DNA of 64,000 nt from Pseudoxanthomonas jiangsuensis (GTDB lineage Bacteria; Pseudomonadota; Gammaproteobacteria; Xanthomonadales; Xanthomonadaceae), in the NCBI RefSeq assembly GCF_010093185.1, contig NZ_PDWL01000001.1:62001-126000 (forward strand), given 5' to 3'. Shown here piece by piece: positions 7,478 to 17,452 of this stretch. The position numbers and the translations under genes are program-made. Positions within the stretch are counted from its first letter, which is position 1, and every line of letters starts with the position of its first letter. The notes below the pieces were generated by a model. It ran no database searches. It was given only the letters and a program-made list of their open reading frames with translations, and had not been told where the DNA came from.

Positions 7478-8575
7478 CTACAACGGCGGCGCGAACAGGT
7501 CGCCCTGCGGCACAGTCTCCTTCGCTTCGCGGAAGCCCGACAGCCCCACGCCGACAAGCCGGTAGCGGGTATCGGCCGGCAACGCGACCCGCTCGCGCAA
7601 CGCCACCGCGATGTCCGCCAGCGCCTGCGCCGAGGACGGCGGCGGGTCCGTGGTCAGGCTGCGGGTCAGGATCCGGAACTGCGCGGTCTTGAGCTTGAGC
7701 ACCACCGTGTGCGCCACCCGCCCGGCCTTGCGCGAGGCGGTCCAGGTCTTCTCCGCCAGTTCCCGGATCGCCGGCTCCAGCGCTTCCAGCGGCAGGTCCT
7801 CGGCGAAGGTGTCCTCGGACGACACCGACTGCACCGGCTGGTCCGGCTCCACCGGGCGCTCGTCGATCCCGCGCGCGCGCCGGTAAAGGGCCGCGCCGAA
7901 GCTGCCGAAGCGCTGCTGCAGGTCCTCCAGCGCACGCGCGCGCAGGTCGCCGACGGTGGCGATGCCCAGCGCCTCCAGCTTGGTCTGCATCACCTTGCCC
8001 ACCCCCGGGATCCGGCCGACCGGCAAGGGCGTGAGGAAGCGCTCGACCTGCTGCGGGCGGATCACGAACAGGCCGTCGGGCTTGTTCCAGTCCGAGGCGA
8101 TCTTGGCCAGGAACTTGTTCGGCGCGACTCCGGCCGAGGCGGTGAGCGAGGTCTCCTCGCGAATCTTCGCCCGGATCGCCTCGGCCACCGCGGTGGCGCT
8201 GGGCAGGCCGGTCCTGGCCGCGGTGACGTCGAGGTAGGCCTCGTCCAGCGACAGCGGCTCGACCAGCTCGGTGTGCTCGAGCATGATCGCCCGCACCTGG
8301 CGCGAGGCCGCCTTGTAGCGGACGAAGTCCGGCGGCACGAACACCGCCTGCGGGCACAGCCGCTCGGCCCGCAGCGCCGGCATCGCCGAGCGCACGCCGA
8401 ACTTGCGCGCCTCGTACGAGGCCGCGCACACCACCGAGCGCGCCCCGCGCCACGCCACCACCACCGGCCGGCCGCGCAGCGACGGATCGTCGCGCTGCTC
8501 CACCGACGCGTAGAAGGCATCCATGTCGATGTGGATGATCTTGCGCGGCGATGGCGGCAGGGGTTGGGACGGCAT
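7478..8575 (-). CDS. dinB: DNA polymerase IV (Y family)
   Basis: This is a 365-residue translesion polymerase. The catalytic motifs are intact: IIHIDMDAFYASVE (D17 and D19) and SLDEAYLD near residue 106. The helix-hairpin-helix PVGRIPGVGK and a little-finger domain follow. The C-terminus QGDLFAPPL resembles the beta-clamp-binding peptide QxxLF. The start ATG was chosen because family members begin shortly before the first motif. No classical LexA operator was seen upstream. Confidence 0.95.
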   Translation of the reverse strand: MPSQPLPPSPRKIIHIDMDAFYASVEQRDDPSLRGRPVVVAWRGARSVVCAASYEARKFGVRSAMPALRAERLCPQAVFVPPDFVRYKAASRQVRAIMLEHTELVEPLSLDEAYLDVTAARTGLPSATAVAEAIRAKIREETSLTASAGVAPNKFLAKIASDWNKPDGLFVIRPQQVERFLTPLPVGRIPGVGKVMQTKLEALGIATVGDLRARALEDLQQRFGSFGAALYRRARGIDERPVEPDQPVQSVSSEDTFAEDLPLEALEPAIRELAEKTWTASRKAGRVAHTVVLKLKTAQFRILTRSLTTDPPPSSAQALADIAVALRERVALPADTRYRLVGVGLSGFREAKETVPQGDLFAPPL

Positions 8576-8690
8576 GACCCGTCCATTGTGCCGTGGACGT
8601 GAAGGCGGCGAGGACAGGAGGACGGGTACCCTGCACCCCGGAATACAGACGAAAACCGCATGGCCCCGCCCGTCGAACAAACGCCTGCGT

Positions 8691-8742
8691 ATGTAAAACA
8701 TTTGATTGAAACGCCATCCCTCGGGCACGCTGTGGCGTTTTC
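8691..8742 (+). promoter_or_regulatory. fabA leader: ATGTAAAACAT palindrome and a hairpin
   Basis: The AT-rich ATGTAAAACAT (8691-8701) is a short palindrome. It is followed by an 8-bp perfect inverted repeat, AAACGCCA (8709-8716) with TGGCGTTT (8733-8740). The second arm runs into TTTTC and ends 18 bases before the fabA start. It could be an operator or a leader hairpin; fabAB operons are commonly controlled by unsaturated fatty-acid sensors. The regulator is not identifiable. Confidence 0.35.
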
Positions 8743-8757
8743 TCCCCCGGACTTCGC

Positions 8758-9273
8758 ATGAACCGCGCCTCCTCGTTCACCCGCGACCAGTTGCTGGCCA
8801 GCAGCCGCGGCGAACTGTTCGAATCGAGCGACGCCCGCCTGCCCGCCGACCCGATGCTGATGTTCGACCGCATCGTCGAGATCAACGACGACGGCGGCGC
8901 CCACGGCAAGGGCTACATCCGCGCCGAACTCGACATCCATCCGGGCCTGTGGTTCTTCCAGTGCCACTTCATCGGCGACCCGGTGATGCCCGGCTGCCTC
9001 GGCCTGGACGCGATGTGGCAGCTGATCGGCTTCTACCTGACCTGGCTGGGCGCCCCCGGCCGCGGCCGCGCCTTGGGCTGCGGCGAGGTCAAGTTCACCG
9101 GCCAGGTGCTGCCGAGCGCGAAGAAGGTCACCTACGAGATCGACATCAGCCGGGTCATCAACCGCAAGCTGGTGATGGCCCAGGGCGACGCCCGCATGTC
9201 GGTCGACGGCCGCGAGATCTACACCGCCAAGGACCTGCGCGTGGGCCTGTTCACCTCCACCGAGAACTTCTGA
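8758..9273 (+). CDS. fabA: 3-hydroxydecanoyl-ACP dehydratase/isomerase
   Basis: This 171-residue hot-dog-fold enzyme introduces the double bond of unsaturated fatty acids by dehydrating 3-hydroxydecanoyl-ACP and isomerising the trans-2 product to cis-3. The catalytic His70 ([19 protein letters not shown]) and Asp84 are present at the expected spacing, and the length is normal. It is followed after a single base by fabB, forming the classical fabAB operon. Confidence 0.97.
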   Translation: MNRASSFTRDQLLASSRGELFESSDARLPADPMLMFDRIVEINDDGGAHGKGYIRAELDIHPGLWFFQCHFIGDPVMPGCLGLDAMWQLIGFYLTWLGAPGRGRALGCGEVKFTGQVLPSAKKVTYEIDISRVINRKLVMAQGDARMSVDGREIYTAKDLRVGLFTSTENF

Positions 9274-9274
9274 C

Positions 9275-10504
9275 ATGGCACGTCGCATCGCCATCACCGG
9301 CATGGGCATCGCCTCCTGCCTGGGCAACGACCTCGACACCGTCTCCGCCGCCCTGCGCGAGAGCCGTCCCGGCATCCGCACCCTGCCCGACTCGGTCGAG
9401 CGCGGCCTGCGCAGCCAGGTCGGCGGCCCGGTCGACCTGGACCTGGACGCGGCCATCGACCGCAAGCTCAAGCGCTTCATGAGCGACGCGGCCGCCTACA
9501 GCTACGTTTCCCTGCGCGACGCGATCGCCGACGCCGGCCTGGATGAGGCCCGGGTCAGCCACCCGCGCACCGGCCTGATCGCCGGCTCCGGCGGCGGCTC
9601 AAGCCATTGGCAGGTGGAGGCGGCCGACCTGCTGCGCGAGCGCGGCGTGCGCAAGGTCGGCCCGTACATGGTCCCGCGCACGATGTGCTCGACCGTGTCG
9701 GCCAATCTCGCCACCGCGTTCAAGATCAAGGGCCTGTCGTATTCGATCGGCGCGGCCTGCGCGACCTCGGCGCACTGCATCGGCGCGGCCGCCGACCTGA
9801 TCCGCCACGGCGCCCAGGACATCGTCTTCGCCGGCGGCGGCGAGGACCTGGACTGGACCATGACGGTGATGTTCGACGCGATGGGCGCGCTGTCGTCGGC
9901 GTTCAACGACCGGCCGGAAGCGGCCTCGCGCCCGTACGACGCCGACCGCGACGGCTTCGTCATCGCCGGCGGTGGCGGCATGCTGGTGCTGGAGGACTGG
10001 GACCATGCGGTCGCGCGCGGCGCGCGCATCCATGCCGAGCTGGTCGGCTACGGCGTGACCTCCGACGGCGCCGACATGGTCGCGCCGTCCGGCGAGGGCG
10101 CGGTGCGCTGCATGCGCATGGCGCTGGAAGGCCTGGACGGAGCCGGGTTGGGGCAGCGCAAGGTCGACTACCTCAACACCCACGGCACTTCGACCCCGCT
10201 GGGCGACATCACCGAGCTGAAGGCGGTGCGCGAGGTGTTCGGCGCCGACGTGCCGCCGCTGTCCTCGACCAAGGCGCTGTCGGGCCATTCGCTCGGCGCG
10301 GCCAGCGTGCACGAGGCGATCTACTGCCTGCTGATGATGCGCGACGGCTTCATCGCCGGCTCGGCCAACATCGACCGCCTGGACCCGGGCGCCGAGGGCT
10401 TCCCGATCATGCGCGAGAGCCGTGAGGCGCAGCTGGACCTGGTGATGTCCAACAGCTTCGGCTTCGGCGGCACCAACGGCACACTGGTGTTCGCGCGGGC
10501 CTGA
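9275..10504 (+). CDS. fabB: Beta-ketoacyl-ACP synthase I
   Basis: This is a 409-residue condensing enzyme. The nucleophile C162 lies in [12 protein letters not shown]. The two catalytic histidines lie in [11 protein letters not shown] and [12 protein letters not shown], and the Gly-rich [15 protein letters not shown] ends the protein. Together with FabA it elongates the cis-3-decenoyl branch needed for unsaturated phospholipids. It starts one base after the fabA stop, so the pair is cotranscribed and coupled. Confidence 0.96.
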   Translation: MARRIAITGMGIASCLGNDLDTVSAALRESRPGIRTLPDSVERGLRSQVGGPVDLDLDAAIDRKLKRFMSDAAAYSYVSLRDAIADAGLDEARVSHPRTGLIAGSGGGSSHWQVEAADLLRERGVRKVGPYMVPRTMCSTVSANLATAFKIKGLSYSIGAACATSAHCIGAAADLIRHGAQDIVFAGGGEDLDWTMTVMFDAMGALSSAFNDRPEAASRPYDADRDGFVIAGGGGMLVLEDWDHAVARGARIHAELVGYGVTSDGADMVAPSGEGAVRCMRMALEGLDGAGLGQRKVDYLNTHGTSTPLGDITELKAVREVFGADVPPLSSTKALSGHSLGAASVHEAIYCLLMMRDGFIAGSANIDRLDPGAEGFPIMRESREAQLDLVMSNSFGFGGTNGTLVFARA

Positions 10505-10586
10505 GCGGGCCCATCCGCAGGAGGAGCTCCCTTTGGTAAAGGGGGCGCGGCGAAGCCGCGGGGATTCGGAAGCCGATGCGCGGGGA

Positions 10587-10611
10587 CCGAAGTTCGCTCA
10601 GCGAACTTCGG
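10587..10611. terminator. Hairpin between convergent fabB and prlC
   Basis: CCGAAGTTCGCT (10587-10598) and AGCGAACTTCGG (10600-10611) make a nearly continuous palindrome. The prlC stop codon (10598-10600) sits in its loop. There is no T-tract on either strand, so it would be at best a weak bidirectional terminator or a 3'-end stabilising structure. Confidence 0.4.
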
Positions 10612-12679
10612 GGGTCAGATCCGCATCGCGGTACTGACCTTCCCCCATGCCGTTGTGACGCAGTAAAGCGTCGATGCTGGGCGCGCGGCCGCGGAAAGCG
10701 GTGAAGTTCTCCAGCGCGCTGCGGCTGCCGCCGCGCGAGAGCACCTCGGCCAGGAAGCGGGCGCCGGTCTGCGCAAGCTGGTCCGGCGCCTCCTCGAACG
10801 CGGCATAGGCGTCGGCGCTGAGCACCTCGGCCCACTTGTAGCTGTAGTAGCCGGCCGCGTAGCCGCCGGCGAAGATGTGGCTGAACTGGTGCGGGAAGCG
10901 GTGCCAGGCCGGCGCGCGGTTGACCGCGACCTCGTCGCGCACCCGCTCCAGCAGCTGCAAAACGCCGTCCTGGGTCGGGTCGAAGCGGCTGTGCAGCTCC
11001 ATGTCGAACAGGGCGAACTCCAGCTGGCGCACGGTGAACATGCCGCTCTGGAAGTTCTTCGCCGCCAGCATCTTCTCGAACAGCTCGCGCGGCAAAGGCT
11101 CGCCCGTGTCCACGTGCGTGGTCATCGCCCGCACCCGCTCCCATTCCCAGCAGAAGTTCTCCATGAACTGGCTGGGCAGCTCAACCGCATCCCATTCCAC
11201 GCCGTTGATCCCGGCCACCGGCAGCTCGCCGATCGCGGTCAGCAGCTGGTGCAGGCCGTGGCCCATCTCGTGGAACAGAGTGGTCACCTCGTTGTGGCTG
11301 AAGGTGGCCGGCCGGCCGTCGACGCCCTTGCCGAAGTTGCAGACCAGGTATACGAGCGGGGTTTGAACGGCGGGGGGCGTCTGGGTCCCGGACGCGCCCA
11401 CCCGGCGGTTGCGGCAGTCGTCCATCCAGGCGCCGCCGCGCTTGCCCTCGCGCGCGTACAGGTCCAGGTAGAACTGGCCGAGCAGGCGGCCGCCAGCGTC
11501 CTCGACCCGGAAGAAGCGCACGTCCTCGTGCCACACCGGCGCCTGGTCCGGCTTCACCTGGACGCCGTACAGCGATTCGATCACCCCGAACAGGCCGGCC
11601 AGCACCTTCGGCTCGGTGAAGTAGCGCTTCACCTCCTGCTCGGAATAGCTGTAGCGGGCCTGCTTGAGCTTCTCGCTGGCCCAGCCCAGGTCCCAAGGCT
11701 GCAGCTCGTCCAGGCCCAGCTCCTCGCGGGCAAAGGCTTCCAGTTCGGCGCGGTCGCGGCGCGCGAATGGCAGGGCACGGCCGGCCAGGTCGCGCAGGAA
11801 GCCGAGCACCTCGCCCGGCGACTGCGCCATCTTGGTCGCCAGCGAATACTCGGCGTAGCTGGCGTAGCCCAGCAAGGCGGCCAGCTCGGCGCGCAGGGCG
11901 ACGATGCGCTCGATGTTGCCGCTGTTGTCCAGCTCGGCAGGGCCGCTCTCCGAGGCGCGCACGCCGTTGGCACGGTACAGCGCCTCGCGCAGGCCGCGAT
12001 CCTCGGCGTAGGCCTGGACCGGCAGGTAGCAGGGCATCTGCAGGGTCAGCTTCCAGCCCGCCTTGCCATCCTTTTCGGCGGCCGCACGCGCGGCGGCGAC
12101 CACCTCGGCCGGCAGCCCTGCGAGCCGCGCCTCGTCCTCCACGTACAGCGCGAACGCATCGGTGGCATCGAGCACGTTCTGCGAGAACTTCGCCGCCAGC
12201 GCCGCCAGTTCCTCCTGCAAAGCCGAGAAGCGCGCCTTGTCGGCCTCGGCCAGTTCGGCGCCGCCGAGGCGGAAGTCGCGCAGGGCGTTGTCCACCACCT
12301 TGCGCCGCACCGCGTCGTAGCCGGCGTATTCGGCCGAGGCGGCCAGCGCCCTGTATTGCGCGAACAGCGTCAGGTTCTGGCCCAGCGCGCTGCCGAAGCG
12401 GGTCACCTTGGGCAGGTTGGCGTTGTAGGCCTCGCGCAGCTCGGGCGTGTTGACCACCGCCTGCAGGTGGCCGCCCTGGCCCCAGGCCCGCCACAGGCGC
12501 TCGGTGGCGTCCTCCAGCGGGATGACGAAGTTCTCCCAGGTCACCGGCGCCACGGTCTCGGCGGCCTTCACCGCCGCCCCGGCCTGTTCCAGCAGGGCGT
12601 CGATGGCCGGGCCGACGTGGTCGGGACGGATCGCATCGAAGCGGGGCAGGCCGGAGAAGTCGAGCAGGGGGTTGTCCAT
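10598..12679 (-). CDS. prlC: Oligopeptidase A (M3 family zinc metallopeptidase)
   Basis: This 693-residue cytoplasmic peptidase degrades short peptides, including cleaved signal peptides. The zinc motif HEMGH is at residues 470-474 (TTLFHEMGHGLHQLL), with the third ligand Glu in the downstream helix. The C-terminal FPHQFSHIFAGGYAAGYYSYKW substrate loop of the family is intact. Length matches E. coli OpdA. The ATG at 12679 was chosen because homologs begin MDNPLL; further upstream lies repeat DNA. It is convergent with fabB. Confidence 0.95.
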   Translation of the reverse strand: MDNPLLDFSGLPRFDAIRPDHVGPAIDALLEQAGAAVKAAETVAPVTWENFVIPLEDATERLWRAWGQGGHLQAVVNTPELREAYNANLPKVTRFGSALGQNLTLFAQYRALAASAEYAGYDAVRRKVVDNALRDFRLGGAELAEADKARFSALQEELAALAAKFSQNVLDATDAFALYVEDEARLAGLPAEVVAAARAAAEKDGKAGWKLTLQMPCYLPVQAYAEDRGLREALYRANGVRASESGPAELDNSGNIERIVALRAELAALLGYASYAEYSLATKMAQSPGEVLGFLRDLAGRALPFARRDRAELEAFAREELGLDELQPWDLGWASEKLKQARYSYSEQEVKRYFTEPKVLAGLFGVIESLYGVQVKPDQAPVWHEDVRFFRVEDAGGRLLGQFYLDLYAREGKRGGAWMDDCRNRRVGASGTQTPPAVQTPLVYLVCNFGKGVDGRPATFSHNEVTTLFHEMGHGLHQLLTAIGELPVAGINGVEWDAVELPSQFMENFCWEWERVRAMTTHVDTGEPLPRELFEKMLAAKNFQSGMFTVRQLEFALFDMELHSRFDPTQDGVLQLLERVRDEVAVNRAPAWHRFPHQFSHIFAGGYAAGYYSYKWAEVLSADAYAAFEEAPDQLAQTGARFLAEVLSRGGSRSALENFTAFRGRAPSIDALLRHNGMGEGQYRDADLTPEVR

Positions 12680-12768
12680 GGAAGCCTCGGGAACGTGGAT
12701 CGGTGCGGCGGTGGCCGCGTATCGGTTACAGATGCGCGCGCATCCGGCGGAAATCAAGCCGCTCTTCC

Positions 12769-12875
12769 TGTAGGAGCCGGTCTTGCCGGCGACCATGGGG
12801 GCGGAGGGATCATTGGCAACCGGTCGCACGCCGGCGCCGCCAGCATGGCGGTCGCCGGCAAGACCGGCTCCTACA
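12769..12875. repeat. REP doublet (REPIN-like), copy 1
   Basis: This is a 107-base element bounded by perfect 26-base inverted arms (12769-12794 and 12850-12875), each beginning TGTAGGAGCCGGTCTTGC on its strand. Two further copies with the same arms and exactly the same length lie at 38158 and 60678. The right arm overlaps the end of the neighbouring minus-strand gene and contains its stop codon. The structure matches REP pairs spread by RAYT transposases; no RAYT gene is in the window. Confidence 0.9.
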
Positions 12876-13974
12876 AGGGACCGCAGACATCCAGCCCGGG
12901 CAACGCGCCGCCCGCCACCGCCTCGGCGACCGCCCGGTCCGCCGCCTCCACCTCGATCCCGTGGCGCCCGTACCATGCCGGGTCGTAGTAGCTGTGCGCG
13001 TAGCGCTCGCCGCTGTCGCACAGGATGCTGACGATCGAACCGCCCTGCCCCGCCGCGCGCATCGCCTGCGCCGCGCGCAGCACGCCGACGAAGTTGGTTC
13101 CGGTGGAACCGCCCACCCGCCGCCCCAGCACCGCGCTCACGTGGCGCATCGCCGCCAGCGACAGCGCGTCGGGCACCTTGACCATCGCGTCCACGCAGCT
13201 GGCGATGAAGCTCGGCTCCACCCGCGGCCGGCCGATGCCCTCGATCCGCGACCCGCCCGGCAAAGCCAGCGACGCATCCGCCCGCCCCTCGCGCGCACCG
13301 ACGTAGTAGTCGAAGAACACCGAGGTCTCCGGATCGGCGCACAGCACCCGGGTGTCGTGCCGGCGGTAGCGCACGTAGCGGCCGAGGGTGGCGCTGGTGC
13401 CGCCGGTGCCCGGCCCGCAGACGATCCACGCCGGCACCGGGTGCGGCTCCTCGGCCATCTGCTTGAAGATCGACTCGGCGATGTTGTTGTTGGCGCGCCA
13501 GTCCGTGGCTCGCTCGGCGTAGGTGAACTGGTCCATGAAGTGGCCGCCGGTCTCGCGCGCCAGCCGCGCCGACTCGGCGTTGATGCTGCAGGCGCTCTCG
13601 ATCAGGTGGCAGCGCCCGCCCTGGAACTCGATCGCCGCGATCTTCTCCGGCGAGGTCGCAGCCGGCATCACCGCGATGAACGGCAGCCCCAGCAGCCGGG
13701 CGAAGTACGCCTCCGAGACCGCGGTCGAGCCGCTGGAGGCCTCGACCACCGTGCTGCCCTCGCGCAGCCAGCCGTTGGCCAGCGCGTACAGGAACAGCGA
13801 GCGCGCCAGGCGATGCTTGAGGCTGCCGGTGGGATGGCTGGACTCGTCCTTGAGGTAGACATCGATCCCCGGCCAGCCGGGCAGCGGCACCGGGATCAGG
13901 TGGGTGTCGGCCGAGCGGTTGAAGTCGGCCTCGATCTTGCGGATGGCGGCGGCCACCCAGTCGCGCTGCGACAT
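12871..13974 (-). CDS. PLP-dependent cysteine synthase-family protein
   Basis: This is a 367-residue fold-type II PLP enzyme. The PLP lysine lies in [15 protein letters not shown] (residues about 47-61) and the phosphate-binding loop is [13 protein letters not shown]. The asparagine/serine loop typical of CysK appears as [10 protein letters not shown]. The family includes cysteine synthases and L-cysteine desulfhydrases (Cds1-type); which reaction it performs cannot be read from sequence. A TAGAAT -10 lies 28 bases upstream of the ATG. The stop codon (12871-12873) is supplied by the arm of a REP element. Confidence 0.85.
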   Translation of the reverse strand: MSQRDWVAAAIRKIEADFNRSADTHLIPVPLPGWPGIDVYLKDESSHPTGSLKHRLARSLFLYALANGWLREGSTVVEASSGSTAVSEAYFARLLGLPFIAVMPAATSPEKIAAIEFQGGRCHLIESACSINAESARLARETGGHFMDQFTYAERATDWRANNNIAESIFKQMAEEPHPVPAWIVCGPGTGGTSATLGRYVRYRRHDTRVLCADPETSVFFDYYVGAREGRADASLALPGGSRIEGIGRPRVEPSFIASCVDAMVKVPDALSLAAMRHVSAVLGRRVGGSTGTNFVGVLRAAQAMRAAGQGGSIVSILCDSGERYAHSYYDPAWYGRHGIEVEAADRAVAEAVAGGALPGLDVCGPL

Positions 13975-14029
13975 GGCGGGTGCGGGCGTGCGGAAAGCCG
14001 CATTCTAGGCCGGATCGTGCCCGGCGGCG

Positions 14030-17000
14030 TCAGGCCACCCCGCTCTCGCGCGCCATCCGCTCCAGTTCCTCGGCCAGCAGTTCCGGATGCAGGTCGAACT
14101 GGTCCGACAGCAGCAGCTCGCGCGCCGCCGCCTTGAGCTCGATCCGTTCGGCCTGGAGCAGGTCGCCGTCGCGGAACAGCTCGATGTAGCTGTCGAGCAC
14201 GCCGCTGAGCGTGCCTTGCGCGGTGTCCGGCGCGGCCAGCACCAGCTGCAGCCCGAGCGAGCGTAGGTAGTTGCTGGTGGCGCGCGCGTTCTGGGCGTCG
14301 ATCTTGTCGCCGAACTCGTCCAGCAGGATCACCCCCAGCCCGCCCGGGTGCGCCTCGCTCTTGCCGTAGGCCGCCGCCAGCGCAGCGCCGGCGATCACGT
14401 ACAGCGGCGCGCGATGCTCGCCGCCGGAACCCGAGCGCATGCGCTCGCTCAGGGTGCCGATCACCCGGTCGTCCTGGCGGATCTCCACCCCGAAGTGGAA
14501 GAAGCGGCGGTAGTCGTCCAGCGGCGAGGCCGCCAGCCTGGCGCCGGCGCTGTCCTCGATCAGCGCGCGGAACGCCTCGGGCACCTCGCCGGCGGTGCCG
14601 AACAGGCCGTCGTCGGCGCCCAGGTCGGCCACCCGCTGGATGAAGCGGTGCAGCTCGCGGAACTCGGCCACCACCTCGTAGTGGAAGCGGTAGCGCTCGT
14701 TGTTGGAGAACGCCGGGCTGTTGCGCAGGGTGCGGTTGAGCGCGTCGATCTGCGACTTCAGCCGCACGAAGTTGTCGTGCAGGGTGTTGGCGACGTTGGA
14801 GCGGAAGGTCTCCACCGCGGTGTCGTAGGCGCGCTCGGCCTGCGCCCGGTACTCGACCAGTTCGGTCCCGCGCAACTGGGAAAGCTCGCGCTGCATCAGC
14901 GCGCGCGCCGGCTTCCACTGGTCGGCGGCGAAATCCAGGTCCAGGCCGTGGCTGCCGGCGTAGCGCTGCAGCTGGCTCCAGGCCTCGGGCAGCAGCGCGG
15001 AGAGCTGGCGGTCGTTGTCCTGGGCGCGGCGCTCGCACAGGTTGCGCGCCTCCTCCAGGGCCACGCCCTTGTCCTCGAACTCCTCGCGCAGGCGCTCGAC
15101 CCGGTTCGGGTCCACGTGCGGATCGCGGAAGGCTTCGACCGCATTGCGGGCGACGATCTCCTCCTGTGCCTGCAGCGCGCGCAGCAGGGCGCGACGGCGC
15201 TCGAGCTCGCCCTGGGCCATGGCTTCGGCACGGACCTGGGATTCGATCCGGCCTTCGCTGGCGTCGACTTCGGCCTTGAGCGCGCCGGCGCGTTCGCCCA
15301 GGCGCAGCAGGTCCGGGTCGGCCGCGTCGGCATGGCTGCGCTCCAGCGCGCGGTAGCGGGCCTGCACCTGGCGGTGCTGCAGCAGCAGCTCGTGCAGGCC
15401 GCGGGCGGCGTCATCGCCTTCGAGGCGCGCCAGCTTCTGGCGCAGGGCCTCGGCCCGGCGCGCTTCCGGCTCGCGCTCGCGCAGCTCGCGCTCGGCGCTT
15501 TCCAGTTCGGCGCGCAACAGGCGCAGGCGCTCGCCGTCGTGGGCCACGCCGATCTTCAGCTCGCCGCTGGCCGGCAGCCGGCGGCGCTCGATCCCGCCGC
15601 CCTTGGCGACCAGGCCGTCGCGGGTCAGGCCCTGGCGGCTGCGCACCACCTCGGCCTCGGTCTCCACGCAGCGCAGCTCGCCGAGCTGGCGGCGCAGGTA
15701 GGCGACCGCATCGGGCTCGTCGCCTTCGATCAGGGCGGCGACGCTGCCCTCGGCCGGGCGGTCCTGGCGGCCGCTGCGCGCCTGGCTGGGCAGGGCCAGC
15801 TTGACCCCGTACACCGCGCGCGCGCCCTGCAGCGAGCGGTACACGCGCACCGCCTGCTCCTCCTGCCCGGCCGGCACCAGCAGGGCCTCGACGTGGCTGC
15901 GCAGGTAGGCCTCGATCGCCGGCTGCCAGCGCTTGTCCGACACGCTGACCAGGTCGCAGACCGGCCGGGCCTCGACCCCGGCCTCGCGCAGGTAGTTGAG
16001 CAGGCGCATGACCTCGTCGCGCAGGCCGGCCTGGCCGGCATCCAGGCGCTGCTGGTTGCCCCTTGCCGCATCGCGTCGCGCGCGCGCCAGCTGCCAGGCC
16101 TCGTGGGCGTGCCGCGACCAGGCCGAGACCGTGGTCTGCAGGGGTGCGGCCGCGGCCAGCGCCTCGCGCAGCCGGGCATGGAATCCCTCCGGCGACGGCC
16201 CGGCTTCGGCATCGGCCAGCGCCGACAGCTGCCCATGCAGCGCCTCCAGCGGCGCCTGCGTCCCGGCCAGGGCCGCGGCATCCACGCCCGGCAGGTCGAG
16301 CGCGGCCAGTTCCCGCACCGGCTCGCGCAGCTGCTCCAGGCGCCGCAGCAGCTCGGCCTGCAGCCGCGCCAGCTGCTCGCGGTCGCGGCCGGCCAATTCG
16401 CGGAACGAGGCCTGGTCGCCGTAGCCTTGGCTGCCCTGCAACTGCTCGCGGACGCGCTCGTATTCCTCCTGCAGGCTGCGGCGCTCGCTGCGGGCCTGCT
16501 CCAGGGCCAGGCCGGCGGCCGCCAATTCCTGTTCGGACGCCTCGCAGTCCTGCCCGGCCTGCTCGACCTGCTCGCCGAGCAGGTCGCGGGCGTACTCGGC
16601 GGCCAGCGCGCGGTAGGAGCCGGCGCGCACCGCCTGCGCGGCGACCTTCTCGTATTGCGCGTCCACCGCCTCGGCCTCGGCGATCCGGCGCTCCAGCTGC
16701 TCGATCCGCTCCTTGATCTGGCGGAAGCTGTCCAGCAGGGCGCGGAAGCGGGCGATGTCGGTGGGCCGGTCCTCGGCCACCAGGGTGCGCACGAACAGGT
16801 CCACGTCTTCCACGCGCTGCAGGTTGAGCGCGTTCTGGAAGGCCTTGCGGTAGGCGTTGAAGTCCGGCGCGCTGCCGGGGCTGGCGCGCAGGCGCGAGAG
16901 CAGGTCCTTGACGAAGCGCTCGCCACTGGCGTGGAACTCCGGCGCGCTGCCGGCCTGGCGGCAGCGGCGCACGGCCAGCTCGCGGAAGCGGCTCCATTCC

Positions 17001-17452
17001 AGCGGCAGGTCCTTGCCCTTGACCCGCTCCAGGTGCTCGTCCAGTTCCAGGGCCACGCCCGGCAGCAGGTACAGGCCGTGCTGGCGGTGCTCGGGTTCCT
17101 CGACCGAGGCGCCAAGCGCGATACCGGCGGTCAGCGGCGTGCCGGTCTCCTGGTCGCGGAACACCAGCGAGACGTAGGTGGTGGCGGTGCGCCGCTTGCG
17201 GCCGTCCTCGCCACTGCGGTACACGCCCAGGCAGTAGTCGCGGATGCTGCGCGCGCGGGCCTTGCCGCCAGCCTGGGCGTTGAAGTGGATGTGGCGGCGG
17301 TCGCCGCCGAGCAGGACCAGCTGCAGGGCGTCGAGCAGGGCGCTCTTGCCGGCGCCGTTGGGGGCGATGATCGCACTGGTGGCGTCCAGCTGCAGGGTCT
17401 TGGCCTCGAACAGGAAGTACTGCACCAGGTGCATGCGCTCAAGCAGCTGCAT
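14030..17452 (-). CDS. SMC-like ATPase, MksB/JetC family
   Basis: This 1140-residue protein has split ABC ATPase heads joined by long coiled coils. The N-terminal Walker A is APNGAGKSALLDALQ (residues 30-44). Glu/Arg/Leu-rich coiled coils surround a hinge near residue 500. The C-terminal signature SGSGGEH (about 1004) and Walker B VILLDEFGDKID (about 1038) are intact. It is the motor subunit of a MukBEF-like condensin: MksB in chromosome maintenance systems, JetC in Wadjet anti-plasmid systems. The start overlaps the upstream gene by 14 bases. The next minus-strand gene is the cysteine synthase-family gene, so no jetD follows. Confidence 0.88.
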   Translation of the reverse strand: MQLLERMHLVQYFLFEAKTLQLDATSAIIAPNGAGKSALLDALQLVLLGGDRRHIHFNAQAGGKARARSIRDYCLGVYRSGEDGRKRRTATTYVSLVFRDQETGTPLTAGIALGASVEEPEHRQHGLYLLPGVALELDEHLERVKGKDLPLEWSRFRELAVRRCRQAGSAPEFHASGERFVKDLLSRLRASPGSAPDFNAYRKAFQNALNLQRVEDVDLFVRTLVAEDRPTDIARFRALLDSFRQIKERIEQLERRIAEAEAVDAQYEKVAAQAVRAGSYRALAAEYARDLLGEQVEQAGQDCEASEQELAAAGLALEQARSERRSLQEEYERVREQLQGSQGYGDQASFRELAGRDREQLARLQAELLRRLEQLREPVRELAALDLPGVDAAALAGTQAPLEALHGQLSALADAEAGPSPEGFHARLREALAAAAPLQTTVSAWSRHAHEAWQLARARRDAARGNQQRLDAGQAGLRDEVMRLLNYLREAGVEARPVCDLVSVSDKRWQPAIEAYLRSHVEALLVPAGQEEQAVRVYRSLQGARAVYGVKLALPSQARSGRQDRPAEGSVAALIEGDEPDAVAYLRRQLGELRCVETEAEVVRSRQGLTRDGLVAKGGGIERRRLPASGELKIGVAHDGERLRLLRAELESAERELREREPEARRAEALRQKLARLEGDDAARGLHELLLQHRQVQARYRALERSHADAADPDLLRLGERAGALKAEVDASEGRIESQVRAEAMAQGELERRRALLRALQAQEEIVARNAVEAFRDPHVDPNRVERLREEFEDKGVALEEARNLCERRAQDNDRQLSALLPEAWSQLQRYAGSHGLDLDFAADQWKPARALMQRELSQLRGTELVEYRAQAERAYDTAVETFRSNVANTLHDNFVRLKSQIDALNRTLRNSPAFSNNERYRFHYEVVAEFRELHRFIQRVADLGADDGLFGTAGEVPEAFRALIEDSAGARLAASPLDDYRRFFHFGVEIRQDDRVIGTLSERMRSGSGGEHRAPLYVIAGAALAAAYGKSEAHPGGLGVILLDEFGDKIDAQNARATSNYLRSLGLQLVLAAPDTAQGTLSGVLDSYIELFRDGDLLQAERIELKAAARELLLSDQFDLHPELLAEELERMARESGVA

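Noticed and set aside
8576..8757. LexA operator for dinB
   Set aside because: No sequence close to the xanthomonad or E. coli SOS box was found in the dinB-fabA gap.
13974..14030. Search for a JetD nuclease gene next to the SMC-like operon
   Set aside because: Only 55 bases separate the ATPase gene from the cysteine synthase-family gene, and upstream of the kleisin-like gene lies glmS. No DUF3322/DUF2220-like sequence is present.
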